Positions 35,010 to 47,265 of a stretch of 62,000 bases of DNA are shown piece by piece (the first letter of the stretch is position 1; each line of letters starts with the position of its first letter). A program made the position numbers and the translations under genes. Location of the stretch: assembly GCA_016946835.1 (NCBI GenBank), contig JACVTC010000065.1, positions 252,501-314,500 on the forward strand. The letters run 5' to 3'. Source of the DNA: Neocallimastix lanati (nom. inval.) (Eukaryota; Neocallimastigomycota; Neocallimastigomycetes; Neocallimastigales; Neocallimastigaceae). Below the pieces are notes generated by a model. That model saw only the letters and a program-made list of their open reading frames with translations. It was not told the DNA's origin and searched no databases.

Positions 35010-35366
35010 ATGGATATAATTGAGCACTTTAAAACCAACTAAAAAAAAAAAAAAATAAAAAAAAAAATAATAGATATATAATTGTTGCTGTGGATTACTC
35101 TACTCTATGACCTGAAGCAAAAGTAATAATAATTATTATGTTCCAAGACTATACAGAATAACAGAATTCCTAATAGATGTATTTAGATTTGGTGAGTAGA
35201 CAAGGTACCCTCCCCCTCCAACTAGTATTGTTCAATAATGGTGTACATTTCACTAACCCTTTGGACAATACAAAAAAAAATATATTTTTAGACTGTTATG
35301 ACACTTACATACCCTTTTTTTTCACCGATCAACCAGAATCAAATGGTTTTAGAACAGGGCAATAGA
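35010..35366 (+). pseudogene. Ty3/gypsy integrase core fragment
   Basis: Reads MDIIEHFKTN, then after poly(A) IIVAVDYSTL*PEAK with TGA where integrases have Trp (VDYFTKWPEA), and later FNNGVHFTNPLDN in place of the S-D-N-G-x-x-F core, then TDQPESNGF in place of Y-H-P-Q-S-N-G. Catalytic Asp of the DNG motif is changed to Asn. Several frameshifts and stops; no flanking LTR or other pol domain recognised. Dead relic, same superfamily as the copies at 46.7 and 55-58 kb. Confidence 0.7.
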
Positions 35367-35369
35367 GAA

Positions 35370-37450
35370 ACGGCTTTGGTTTTTAGTTGAATAGAACAAG
35401 GATTGGAATAAATACATACAGATATAAAAAAAAAAAATTTATTACTAAAATAAAGAATTTATTAATTAATATTAGTATAATAGGTATAAAAAAAAATATT
35501 TATTTTATGAAATAGTAATTTAGTATTAAAAAAAAGAAAAAGGAAAAAAAATATTTATTATAAAAGAAATACAAATATTAATATAATGGGATAATATGTA
35601 GTAAAATTCCTGATGGAAATTTTACTTCACTTTCTAAATAAAAGTAGGGAGGATAATTGATATGAAATAAAATACATAATTGAACGTATTTGTATATTAG
35701 TGAATTTATTCCCAATATTAAATTCATATATTTATATAATATTAACTATTGCTTATATTATATAAAATGTGGTAACAATTTACTAAACTAAATAAAAAAA
35801 GAAAAAATAAATGTAGTTGTTATAATGTAACATTAATAATATATAAAATATGTAACTATCATTGGTAAAATAATAGTTTAGAAATAATTAGTATAAAAAA
35901 AATAATTAAATAATAGTTTAGGAATTATTCCGTTATTTTAGAATAAAAGGAAGAATAGAGTTTTGTTTTGATCTAATAAATAAATAAATGGTTAAAATAA
36001 AATAAATAAAATTAAAAGAATTCTTTCTACATAAATTAACCCAGTATCATAGCGATAGTCATCACGTGTAAATAACATTTTATTCTATTATTAATATTGC
36101 TATTTTTTACAAATATAATTTATAATTATTTTCTTATTACTTTTTTTCATACTAAATATTTCTTAATAGTTAATTAATATCATAAAAAAAAATTCTTTCC
36201 TGAATTAGTTTAAAATGAAGTAAAGGTATAAAAATAAGAATGCGTTTCATTGTTCATTATTCTTGATGCTTCTTTGCCTTCTTAATACTGATATTAAGCA
36301 ATAAAATAAATAATATAACATAATCAATAACTAATTCATAAAGATTCCTCACTTTAATCAGAGAAAACAGAATTAAGTTTATATGTCAATAACAATATCC
36401 ATAATTATTATGGTATGAATAGACTTCTTTTATTATATATTTTTATATTTTATTATATATTTTTTATTATTATTATTATATATTTTTATATTTTATTATA
36501 TATTTTTATATTTTATTAATATATTTTTTATTATTATTATTATATATTTTTATATTTTATTATATATTTTTTATTATTATTATATATTTTTATATTTTAT
36601 TATATATTTTATATATTTTATTTTATATATTTTATATTTTATATATTTTATATATTTTTTTTTTCTTTTATTTTTTTTTTAAATTTTCTTCCAACCTGTT
36701 CTTTTTTTTTAATATAACCATTTTAATACATATTAAAATAGTTTTAATATAAAATTTAAAAACTTTAAAAAATTTTTTTACAGAATTTACTTTTATTTGA
36801 AAATTATAATAAATAAAGTTTAAATATTAAAATTATAATAAATAAAGTTGAAGATGAAAAAAAATTTTAAAAAATTTCTTATTTTAGATAAAATTTGAAA
36901 AAAAAAAAAAATTAAAAAAAAAAAATAAAAAAAATTAAAAAAAAATAAAATTAGAAATAAAAATAAAAATAAAATTTGAAAATAAATTTACCTGAATATT
37001 ACCTGAATATTTTTTATTTTTTTATTTTTTATTTTGGGGTTAAAGAAGCCAAAGAAAAGATATCAGAGAGTATAATTTATTAAGAAATTCGTATTAAAAA
37101 GAAAAAAAAAAGTAGAAAGTAGAAATTATCATTTTTAATAATGAAAATTGTGTTATTTGTAAAAAAAAAAATGTTATTTCTATTTATTTTAATTTAATTT
37201 CATTAATTATAATTTGGTTAATTGTTTGGCGAAGAAGAAGAAAATGAGCATGACCATATGATTAAAAAGGGAAGCCATCCACACAGGAACCGCCACACTT
37301 ATCACATGTCAACAAGAAAATTCATATGATCTAGCCAATTACTAATACCACAATTATATAATTTACTATGAAAGAACATACATTTATGTATTATAAAAGT
37401 TGGCATTTACAATTAAATAATAAAATATGGTTATAAATAAAATATTATTA
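35370..37450. other. AT-rich intergenic DNA
   Basis: No gene is supported. A small less AT-rich stretch at 37215-37330 (GGCGAAGAAGAAGAAAATGA, then GGAAGCCATCCACACAGGAA) has no long open frame. An ATG at 37141 followed by a poly(A) run gives only a short hydrophobic peptide. Confidence 0.5.
36430..36660. repeat. TATATATTTTTATATTTTAT tandem repeat
   Basis: Repeated TTATATATTTTTATATTTTA blocks separated by (TTA)n steps, ending in TATATTTTA runs. Confidence 0.8.
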
Positions 37451-37454
37451 TAAA

Positions 37455-37479
37455 TAAAATTAATAATAATTATAATAAT

Positions 37480-37540
<61 letters not shown>

Positions 37541-37575
37541 GTAATAATAATAGTAATAATAATAATAATAATAAT

Positions 37576-37633
<58 letters not shown>

Positions 37634-37728
37634 GTAATAATAATAGTAATAATAATAATAATAATAATAATTATAATAATAATAATAATAATAGTAATAA
37701 TAATAGTAATAATAATAATAATAATAAT

Positions 37729-37774
<46 letters not shown>

Positions 37775-37809
37775 GTAATAATAATAGTAATAATAATAAT
37801 AATAATAAT

Positions 37810-37866
<57 letters not shown>

Positions 37867-37923
37867 TATAATAATAATAATAATAATAGTAATAATAATA
37901 GTAATAATAATAATAATAATAAT

Positions 37924-37966
<43 letters not shown>

Positions 37967-37968
37967 TT
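37455..37968. repeat. AAT microsatellite with higher-order AGT/TAT interruptions
   Basis: About 510 bp of (AAT)n in which AGTAATAATAATAGT and AATTATAAT interruptions recur in the same order at least five times, so units of about 75-130 bp were duplicated as blocks. Confidence 0.88.
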
Positions 37969-38309
37969 TATTTTTATTATTTAAAAAGTTAATTACTAAT
38001 TATTATTATTATTATTACTATTACTAATTATATTAATTATATTAGTTACGATTAATAGGAATGCATGACTTATTTAATAGGATGATTTTTAAAAATTTTG
38101 GTGGATTGATTCTCTATAAAAAAGCTATATAATTTTTATTAATGAATAAATACCAGGTTAAGTGTTATGCATTACTATAATTTAGAATTATCTTTGTACC
38201 ATACATAAATATTTATGTATCAGCAGTAGTGGTAAATTCAACTAACCTACCAAACCTTTTTTTTTTTTTTTTTTTTTTTTTTATTAATTTCTGGTACTTT
38301 TTTTTTGTT

Positions 38310-39070
38310 GAAAATCTCAATATTTTGTTTATTTGCTAACTTTATTTGAAGCAAAAAACTTATTTTTTTAATAATACATTATTTAATGATATTTATACAT
38401 ATTTATGCATTATTTGATGGTTCATATATATTTTAATACATTTAAATAGACTAACACACCAAAGATTTCTGGATCGACCCTGTGACTTCCTCCTGAATTT
38501 ATATGAAGGAAATTTTCATCCTCGCAGGATATTTTTCCTTATAAATGACGTTGGATGTTTGCTTGTCATAGTAAGTAGAATATATAATTGTTAGTGCAGA
38601 GAGCAAGAGCAAGTACAAGAGAGCCCTTGATCTGTGAGAGGATTAGTGTGGCTGTTCCTCCCTTGATGATAGTTCCAAGAGATCACTGAAAAGAAGCCTG
38701 TCGTATAAAGCGGCGTATAGGAAATGCCTTTTCATCTTATCCTTACTTAGAGAGAGGTCTGTATTGTTGCCGAAATAGTATGACAAAGAATCCAATGAAG
38801 AGTCTGATACGTTTAAGGGAGAAACTGGTGATCCTATTGTCCTTTCTTCTCTTTTAATCCCAGTCTAAAAAAAAAAAAAAAAAAAAAAAATAATAAAAAA
38901 ACAAAATACATTGAATAACATGTTTTCATTCTAATTCTAATTATATAAAAGAGGCTTTTGGAAAATAAAAAGAATTCTTAATATTAAACTATTTATATTA
39001 TAATTTGTTTATTATTATGAACTATGCACTATTATTATCTATTTGTAATATACTATTTAATATTTAAAAT
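38310..39070 (-). mobile_element. Solo LTR of the 5-8 kb retroelement family, split by an insertion
   Basis: On the minus strand, 39070 to 38905 and then 38442 to 38310 match the LTR at 7483-7831: AAGCCTCTTTTATATA-like text, AAAACATGT, then GAACCATCAAATAATG, GTATAAATATCATTAAA and AAATATTGAGATTTT. The match is interrupted by the poly(A)-tailed insert described below. No internal region is attached. The outer limit at about 39070 is approximate. Confidence 0.6.
38443..38904 (+). mobile_element. Poly(A)-tailed retro-insertion in the LTR, 8-bp target duplication
   Basis: The 8 bp AATACATT stand on both sides (38435-38442 and 38905-38912), and the insert ends in 24 A (38867-38890) plus TAATAAAAAAAC. 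Those are the marks of target-primed reverse transcription by a LINE-type machine, so this is a SINE, a truncated LINE or a processed transcript. Its 420-bp body is much richer in G+C than its surroundings and starts ACTAACACACCAAAG. A box-B-like GGATCGACCC lies about 30 bp in, but no convincing box A or tRNA fold was found. On the minus strand 60 codons are open (SPVSPLNVSDSSLDSLSYYF...DLLELSSREEQPH); on the plus strand FLDRPCDFLLNLYEGNFHPR is open. Neither is recognised. Confidence 0.6.
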
Positions 39071-39840
39071 TATAATAATAGTTTGTAATAAAATAAATAG
39101 TATTAATTATAATTTTCACATATTTTTTTTTTATTTAATTTTACACATCATCTTTTATTATTATCATTATTATTATTTTTTTTTTTATATTACATTACTT
39201 TAGCAAATAAAGTTATAAATGGAAATAGACAAAAAAATTATTATTATTATTTTTATTAATAAAAACAAAAAGTCATAGAAATTTATATATGTAAATAATA
39301 ATAATAATAGTAATAATGAATAATATCATTTTTTATTTTTAATAATAAATAATTTATTATTCATTAATAAATTAATATGATTAATTATTTAATTATTTAT
39401 TAATAAATACTTCTTTTTTATTATATATTATTTATTATTTATTATTTATTAATAAATACTTTTAATTATTATTCAATTATTTAATTGTTTATTTATTAGT
39501 TATTTAATTATTTATTTATTTAATTAATTATTTATTCATTCAATTATTTTTAAGTATGTTGTTGGTGTTTTCATGGTAAAAAAAAAAAAAAAAAAAAAAA
39601 TAGAAAGAGTTGATTGGAGTTTCACTTGAAAATTTTGGGCCATTTCTGAATTTCTGTTGAAACGTGGCTCCAACCATTTTACCAATACAGTAAGTGAAGT
39701 TCACTTCCTATTGCATATATTAAATTATATTGATGCATATATTGCATTCAATTCGAATGCTTTTCACGTTTGTTTGTGTCAATCCTTCTACAGAAAAAAG
39801 AGAAAATATGAAAAATAAACTTTTTTTTTTATTTTTTTCT
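39071..39840. other. AT-rich DNA with a short unique stretch
   Basis: TTATTTA-family repeats with the TTATTAATAAATACT block at about 39390-39460, poly(A) at about 39579-39600, then a unique stretch at 39600-39800 (GTTTCACTTGAAAATTTTGG, GAAACGTGGCTCCAACC) without a clear ORF. Confidence 0.5.
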
Positions 39841-39842
39841 TT

Positions 39843-40060
39843 AATATAAAATATAAAATATAAAATATAAAATATAAAATATAAAATATAAAATATAAAA
39901 TATAAAATATAAAATATAAAATATAAAATATAAAATATAAAAATTAAATATAAAATATAAAAATTAAATATATGAAAGATAACATATAAAATTATGAAAG
40001 AGAAAATATAAAATATAAAAATTAAATATAAAATTTAAAATTATGAAAGATAAAATGATA
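39843..40060. repeat. AAAATAT 7-bp tandem repeat
   Basis: About 14 exact copies of ATAAAAT, then degenerate units with ATTAAATATAAAAT and ATGAAAGATAA variants. Confidence 0.88.
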
Positions 40061-40324
40061 AAAGATTAACATTAGTTTGACTCTTTTTATTTTATTTTAG
40101 CTAATTTTTTGCTAAAGTTTTTCTATTATATTTATATGTATTTAAAGTGTGAATGTTTGATACTTCTTTCTATTTCAATATGGATATTGGTTGCATAAGA
40201 ATACAGATGAACAGTAGTAGAATAAAATGATAATTAATTATTATCATTTATTTATATTATAACAAATAGACTATATAAACTATATTTTTTTTTTAAAAAT
40301 TTCTTTACCATCACTATTAATTAA

Positions 40325-40925
40325 TTATTATAATAAATAATAAATAATAAATAATTGAATAATAAATAATTGAATAATAAATAATAAATTATAAATAATA
40401 AATAATAAATAATAAATAATAAATAATAAATTATAAATAATAAATAATAAATAATAAATAATAAATAATGAATAATGAATAATAACAATAATAAATAATA
40501 AATAATAAATAATAAATAATATATAATGAATAATGAATAATAACAATAATAAATAATAAATAATAAATAATAAATAATAAATAATAAATAATAAATAATA
40601 AATAATAAATAATAAATAATAAATAATAAATAATATATAATAAATAATGAATAATGAATAATGAATAATGAATAATGAATAATGAATAATAACAATAATA
40701 AATAATAAATAATAAATAATAAATAATAAATAATAAAAAGAGTATCCATTAATAAATAATAAATAATAAATAATTAAATAATAAATAATAAATAATAAAT
40801 AATATATAATAAAAAGAGTATTTATTAATAAATAATAAATAATAAATAGAGTATTTATTAACAGATAATAAATAATAAAAAGAGTATTTATTAATAAATA
40901 TTAAATAATAGATAATAAATAAATA
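40325..40925. repeat. TAAATAA satellite array (TTATTTA family, inverse orientation)
   Basis: 7-bp AATAAAT units, some as AATAATG, with AATAATAACAATAATAAATA interruptions at about 40480, 40540 and 40690. AAAAAGAGTATTTATTAAT blocks at 40736-40900 are the complement of the spacer block at 9 kb. Confidence 0.9.
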
Positions 40926-40929
40926 AATA

Positions 40930-41502
40930 AATACAATGATTTTCAAATATAAATTAAATTAATCGATTATATATTAAAATTCTTATTATTTATATTGAAT
41001 AAACAAATTAATAATTAATTGATATTAATTTATTTCTATTGATTTATTTTTTTTCATTTCTTCTCATCATAATTGTTATATTAATTCATTTAATCGATTT
41101 TTATTATATAAATCCATTATTCAATAGCTATTATTTATTATTAAATATTTATTATTAAATATTTATTATTTATTATTAAATATATTATTTATTATTAAAT
41201 ACATATTATTTATTATTAAATATATTACATATTATTCATTATTAAATACATATTATTTATTATTAAATATATTATTTATTATTAAATACATATTATTCAT
41301 TATTAATAAGTGTTATTTATGATTCATTATTCAATAGCTATTATTTATTATTTATTATTCAATCTTAATAATAATATTTATCTGATAATAAATAATGAAT
41401 AATACTTATTTAACTGTTTATTATTGACTATTTATTATTAAATAAATATTACTCAGTAGTTAATATAGCATTATTTTTATTATTTATTATTTTATAAAAT
41501 AT

Positions 41503-41533
<31 letters not shown>

Positions 41534-42420
41534 TTATAGGTCTAATTAATAATTAAGTTAACCTCATCTTCATTTTATATTCTATATTTTATATTCTATA
41601 TTAATACTATCTTATTTATTATATTTTATATAATATTATACTTAATATTTAAATATATTATTACATATATCGACATTAAATATAATAATATAATGTAATA
41701 TATAAAAGTATATTGCATATATAAAAGTAAAAATTTTTGAAATTTATGGTATTTTAATTAAAGATAAAAGATAATATATAAAATATAATTGAGATTATTA
41801 GTTGTAAATATATTACCAATATATTAAAATATATTATACATGGTAAATGAAATAAAATTTAAACTTTGAAGTTCAATATATTGTAATACAGTCAATTCAA
41901 TTGATTAACTTTATTTTATTTTGTTTTGAAAAAATTATTTAAAATTTTTAATTCATTTCTAATCAATTAATTTAATTAATTTTATTTATATTAATAATAT
42001 ATTATATATATTATGTCAATATATAATATTAATATATTGATGTATCAACAATATATTTCACATAAACTAATACATTTTAATTTAATTTTTAAACTTTATT
42101 TAATATAATTTTAAATTTCATTTTTAATATAAAAATAAAATTTTTTTAATTAATTAATTTTCAAGAATGTTATTGCCATTTTTTTTAATTAATTTAATAT
42201 ATTGTAAAATAGTATTATTAATATTCTTTATTATATTGTATTATACATTTTAATATAAAGTGTAAATATATTATAGTAAATAGATAATATATTAGAAAAA
42301 ATGATTTAAAATTAAAATCAATTGGTAAAAAAAAAAGTTTAAAAATTATTAATTGTTAATTGCATATATGATAGCTTTAAAAGTTTATTATTTATTTTTA
42401 TTTCTTAGATAAATTAAGAT
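40930..42420. other. AT-rich DNA with TATTAAATA repeats
   Basis: At about 41130-41300 repeated TTATTTATTATTAAATA(CA) units; the rest is AT-rich with no coding signal. Confidence 0.55.
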
Positions 42421-42424
42421 AAAT

Positions 42425-42915
42425 TAAGTTAATAAATAAATAAATAAATAAATAATTGAATAAATAATAAATAATAATGAAATAATAAATAATGGAATAA
42501 TAAAAAGAGTATTTATTAATAAATAATAAATAATAAATAATAAATAATAAATAATAAATAATAAATAATAAATAATAAATAATAAATAATAAATAATGGA
42601 ATAATAAAAAGAGTATTTATTAATAAATAATAAATAATAAATAATAAATAATAAATAATAAATAATAAATAATAAATAATAAATAATAAATAATAAATAA
42701 TAAATAATAAATAATAAATAATAAATAATAAATAATAAATAATAAATAATAAATAAATAAATAATAAATAATAAATAAATAATAAATAATAAATAATAAA
42801 TAATAAATAATAAATAATAAATAATAATAAATAAATAAATAATAAAAAAGAGTATTTATTAATAAATAATAACTAATAAATAATTAAATAATAAATAATA
42901 AATAAATATTTAATT
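42425..42915. repeat. TAAATAA satellite array with AAAAAGAGTATTTATTAAT blocks
   Basis: Nearly pure 7-bp units with GGAATAATAAAAAGAGTATT blocks at about 42490, 42598 and 42843. Same family and orientation as 40.3-40.9 kb, about 500 bp upstream of the four-TM gene. Confidence 0.9.
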
Positions 42916-43396
42916 TATTTTATTATTTTTTTGTTATTAATTTTATGTAATTAAAAAAAAAAAAAAAAAGTATAAAAAGAAAAAAATTTATTATTAATAA
43001 ATATTTTTTATTTTTTTTTGTTATTCACCTTTATAATCTATTAATTTAAATAGAATATTCATCATTATTAGTTTTTTTTTTTTCTTTCTTTTTTTTTTTT
43101 ATAGATAATAATTTATTTTAAATTATTATAAATATTATTTTATTTAGTATTTATTTTCATTATTAATTATTAATAGAAAAAAATTATATTTTTATAGCTC
43201 ATAAATAACAAAAGAAGTTTATAAAGAAAAAGAATATTATAATTTAAATATTATATATAATTTAAATTTAAGTATCAATAACCATAAAAATATCAAACCA
43301 AATCATATAATATCATATTTTATATCTATCAATATTTATTATTTATTATTTATAAAAGATTATCAATATTATTAATTTAAAGTAAAAAAAAAAAAA

Positions 43397-44782
43397 ATGG
43401 CTTTCGGAAAAAAAAAGACTAACAACAACACCTACACTACTACTAAAACAACCATCAATGGTGAAAGTGCTACTAAATATAAGCTTAGAAGAAACTTTTG
43501 GATTGTATCTGTTCTTCTTTTAATTCCAACTGTAATCTTATTAATTTGTAAGTTTTTTTTTTTTAATAACAATAAAATATTATTATAAATATGAGTAAAT
43601 TATAGGATATATATATTTAATATTTTTATTTATTAAAAAAAAAATAAAATAAAATTATAAGAATAATGTTTTAAAAGTTTTGTTTAAAAAAAAAATAGTG
43701 TAGATTAAAAAAAATATTTGATTAAGGATTTTGGAATAGAATAAAATATAATTTTTTATTATATGGTCAATATTTATAAAAAATTTTTTTTGTATATTAC
43801 ATATATTGATGTATTTTTATTATTAAAAATTTTTTAAATTGAATTAGTGGCTGCTGCCGCTGGTAAGCACAACTTCTGGCCATTCAACAGGGTTTGGGCT
43901 GCTGAGGGTCAAGTTAACATGGAAAGACAAGCCTCTGTTCTTAACGTTGGTAACAAGTTATCCAATTTTGTCGGCGATGTTTTACCAGCTGGTTTCCCAA
44001 ATTTAGGTATTCCAATTGAAAAGATTCTCATTTCTCAAAATGCTATGAAACTTTTCGCTTCTCGTGACCAACAAGTCTTAAGCGACTCTGGTGTTCCACA
44101 AAACCAATGGGATAATGTTCAAGATATGTTCGTCAAGTTTAACAATGATGAAAATTACAATATCTATCCAACTAAGGATAGCCAAGGTATTGATATTGGT
44201 ACCTTCAAAAACAATTTCTTAAACTACAGAGTTGCCGGACACAGAGTTCGCTCTTACTTCACTTCTTTTAAATGGATGTTCCACATTAATTGGATTGTTT
44301 GTTTAGCTATTATTATTCTTATCTTGTTAGCTCAATTAAAATTCAGAGATAGTAACATTAGATTATTCTGCATCACTTATATTATTATCTTAATCTTACT
44401 TTTCATGGTCTTCTTCTTCAACCTTGTTATGTACATCGTTCTTAACTTTGGTGTTAACGGTATTACTAGTTTCTTAAACAGAATTACTATTGGTGCCATT
44501 CCAAATGCTGTATCTGAATTACTTGGTAACAAAAGTTCTGATCTTAACCAACAAATGTTCTTTGCTAAATCTTCATCTTTAAGAAAGATTATCTTGGCTG
44601 TTTTAATTCTTCTTTTCATTACCTTCTTATTAGTTTTATTAGAAGTTATTTACATGCTCCTTTCTCTTCCAACTCGTCTTCCAAAGAGAGAAATTAAGAC
44701 TACTACTACCACTACTACCGTTAATAGAGCAAAGAACCCAAATAATTATGAAATTGATATTGCTGAAGGTAGAGAATATTAA
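43397..44782 (+). CDS. Four-TM membrane protein, claudin/SUR7-like topology
   Basis: Two exons, 43397-43547 and 43848-44782, joined by a phase-1 intron (GTAAGT donor, TTAG acceptor), give 361 residues. The ATG sits in AAAAAAAATGG after a poly(A) leader. Layout: a basic, Thr/Asn-rich cytosolic head, TM1 at about 34-54, a long loop of about 140 residues, TM2 at about 194-214, TM3 at about 221-249, a second loop, TM4 at about 297-322 and a short cytosolic tail with a poly-Thr run (REIKTTTTTTT) ending in GREY. One TM, large outside loop, then three TMs is the plan of fungal SUR7/PalI and claudins, which sit in the plasma membrane and cortical patches, but no diagnostic motif was verified. Codons end in C much more than elsewhere in the window (AAC, TTC, GTC, GGT, GCT), as in strongly expressed genes. 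Family assignment is tentative; the gene itself is secure. Confidence 0.85.
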
Positions 44783-46635
44783 ATTTGAAAAAGTTTTAAG
44801 GAAGAAAAAAACTAAAAAAAAAAAAAAGAAGAAAAAATAAAATATTAACAAATATAAAAAAAGAAACTAAGAAAATTAATTCATTTTTACAAATGCGCTC
44901 GTAAAATATATCAACATATGTTTAAATTAAAAAATTAAAAATAAAAAATTTTTTTTATTTTTACCAAGAATGTCATGCACTATTTTATGATAAGAAAAAT
45001 ATTAAATTTATTATTAAAAGTAATGATTTTTTTTTTTTAAGATCAATTTATATTTATTATAATAAATCGCAAAATTATCTTTATTATTAAAAAAACAAAA
45101 TTAAACAAAAATAACAAAAAATTAAAAAAAAAAGAGAAATGAAAACACACCTATATATTCATTCATACATATAATTGTTTTATATAAGTGCACATCAACA
45201 ATTTATTTACACACGCTAATTTTTTTTTATTTTATTTTTGGTAAAATAATGTCTAAAGGATATAAATAAGGATTAAAGTAATATTATCCTCGTTTTTAAA
45301 TAAAAAATTACGCATTTAAGCAATTTGTTTCGAAATTTAAAATAATTTATTTAAGATTTTTATTTATTTAATTTATATTTTAAGACATCACGTAATTTAT
45401 ATTTATTTTAAGACATCACACACTTTTTTTATTATTATTTTTTATTTGCCTAATTTACTGAGGAATTATTGAGCCAAAATATATTAAAAAAAAATTAAAC
45501 ATCATCACAAACATTAAAAAAATATATATAAATAAAAAGAAAATTATCAAATAAACATACAAAAAAGCTTTACCTACGCGCATTAAAAAGAAAAAAAAAA
45601 TAAAATTATTTTTTCTCCCAATTTTTTTTTTAAATTTAGAAAAAAAAATACGAGAAAAGATAAGTAAATAAGAAAAAATAAAACAAAAATAAAAATAAAA
45701 ATAAAAGGGAAAAAAAAGTTCCTTTTCGAAAAAAAAATGAAATTTATATATTATCAAAAAAAAGTGATTAATTGATAAAAAAATAAATACTAACGAAAAA
45801 AACAAAGAAAGAAAAAAAAAAAAAAAGAGGAAAAAAAAAATAAATATTTAATAAATTAGTATTTATTTAAATATGATTTTTTCTTTTTCCTTTTTTCTTT
45901 TATAAATTATTTTTTTATATTTAAAAACCAATTTTTGATAAAATAATTTTTATTTTTTTTTTTTTTTTTATTTTTTAAAAAAAAAAAAAAAAAAAACTAT
46001 TCTAGTATTATTTTTTTTTAAAAAATTTTTTTATTTTGATATATAGAATAAGAAAATATAAAGTAATTTTGTTATAAAAATTATCCAAATTATTTTTTAT
46101 AATTTTTAATTATAATAGAAAAAAAAAAAAAAAAAATATTTATTTTTTATTTTTTTTTTTCTTTAATAATTTTATATTTTTGGAAGCTATAGAATTAGAA
46201 AATTTTTTGAAAGAAAATAATTTTACCCAATTTATATTAAAAAAAAAAAAAAAAAAAAACACTTTTTATTATTTTAATTTTTATAACCAATATAAATTAA
46301 AATAAAATTTAATAAAAAGAAATTGATATTTATATGTTGATGTGTATACATATATTTTTTATTTTTATTTAAAAAAATTCGTGCTTATAAAATGTGTTGA
46401 ATAATAATAGTGGTAACCCTATTATATATATATTGATTATAAAGAAAAAAAAAAAAAAAAGAATATTTAATATAATGAAAGCACTTCAAAATTTAATTAA
46501 TAAAATGATAAAGATATTAATTATATAATACTGTACTTTAGAAATAATAACTTTTGTATGTAATGAAAATTTTGTATATGAACTAATTAATGATGGGGTA
46601 CTTTTTCTTAATTACTAAACAATTCTTATATTCTT
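44783..46635. other. AT-rich intergenic DNA
   Basis: Presumed 3' UTR and spacer. Two near copies of TTTATATTTTAAGACATCAC lie at about 45371 and 45400. Many poly(A/T) runs. No gene is seen. Confidence 0.5.
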
Positions 46636-46639
46636 AATC

Positions 46640-46847
46640 ATATTGTTCTAATATAAATTTTTCTTCAACCTTTGGTATGTCTTTTTAGTATTCTATGTGG
46701 CCAATATCATATAAGTTTAAAGTATTAGTTTAAATTTCTCATTTTAATCATTGATTACTTTTCTGGAGGACTTAAAAACCTTCAATTGATGCCTTATGAC
46801 CTACGACTTCTACCTCAGTCTGCTTTAAGACACCTTTTTTAATATTA

Positions 46848-46880
<33 letters not shown>

Positions 46881-47265
46881 TGTTGGTGAAATATTTCCAA
46901 TACCTGTCGAATATGAATTAAATGTTCATTTATACTTTTAGAAGCATATCAAAATATCATCTATAAAGTTAAATACGATCTTTCCAATAAATAAGGAAAA
47001 GAATTCTATTCATTTCCATATTAAATCCAAAAGGCATAATTGAAATTTGGTAATTACCAAATGTTGTGGTGGAAGTAAGAAACTTCAATACTTTCCTTAT
47101 CCATCTATGAAGTGAACCTTTGTTTACAATTAAGTCATAATTTATCTTAAAAATTTACTGTGCAACAAGAGCCTTTCCAATTTTAAGTTGGTATCGAGGT
47201 ATCTTTTAAATTTAAATTTTAAATTAAAAATTAATTTTTATTTCAATGTTTCCAAAACGTAGAAT
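46640..47265 (-). pseudogene. Ty3/gypsy reverse transcriptase remnant
   Basis: Read on the minus strand in two or three frames: TTTFGNYQISIMPFGFN, EMNRILFL, then after a shift FIDDI in place of Y-x-D-D, then HIRQVLEIFHQHK and further on VEVVGHKASIEGF, matching LGHKISIKG in the copy at 58.2 kb. A poly(T) tract of about 24 bp (46852-46875) cuts it. The catalytic Tyr is changed and the frame is broken repeatedly. No gag, protease or integrase is attached. Confidence 0.72.

Noticed and set aside
37141-37200. MKIVLF.. start as a second secreted gene
   Set aside because: The open frame is only about 20 codons, crosses poly(A), and nothing coding-like follows.
40321-40946. 142-codon ORF MDTLFIIYYLLFIIYY...
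   Set aside because: Seven-base satellite read in frame; no coding signal.
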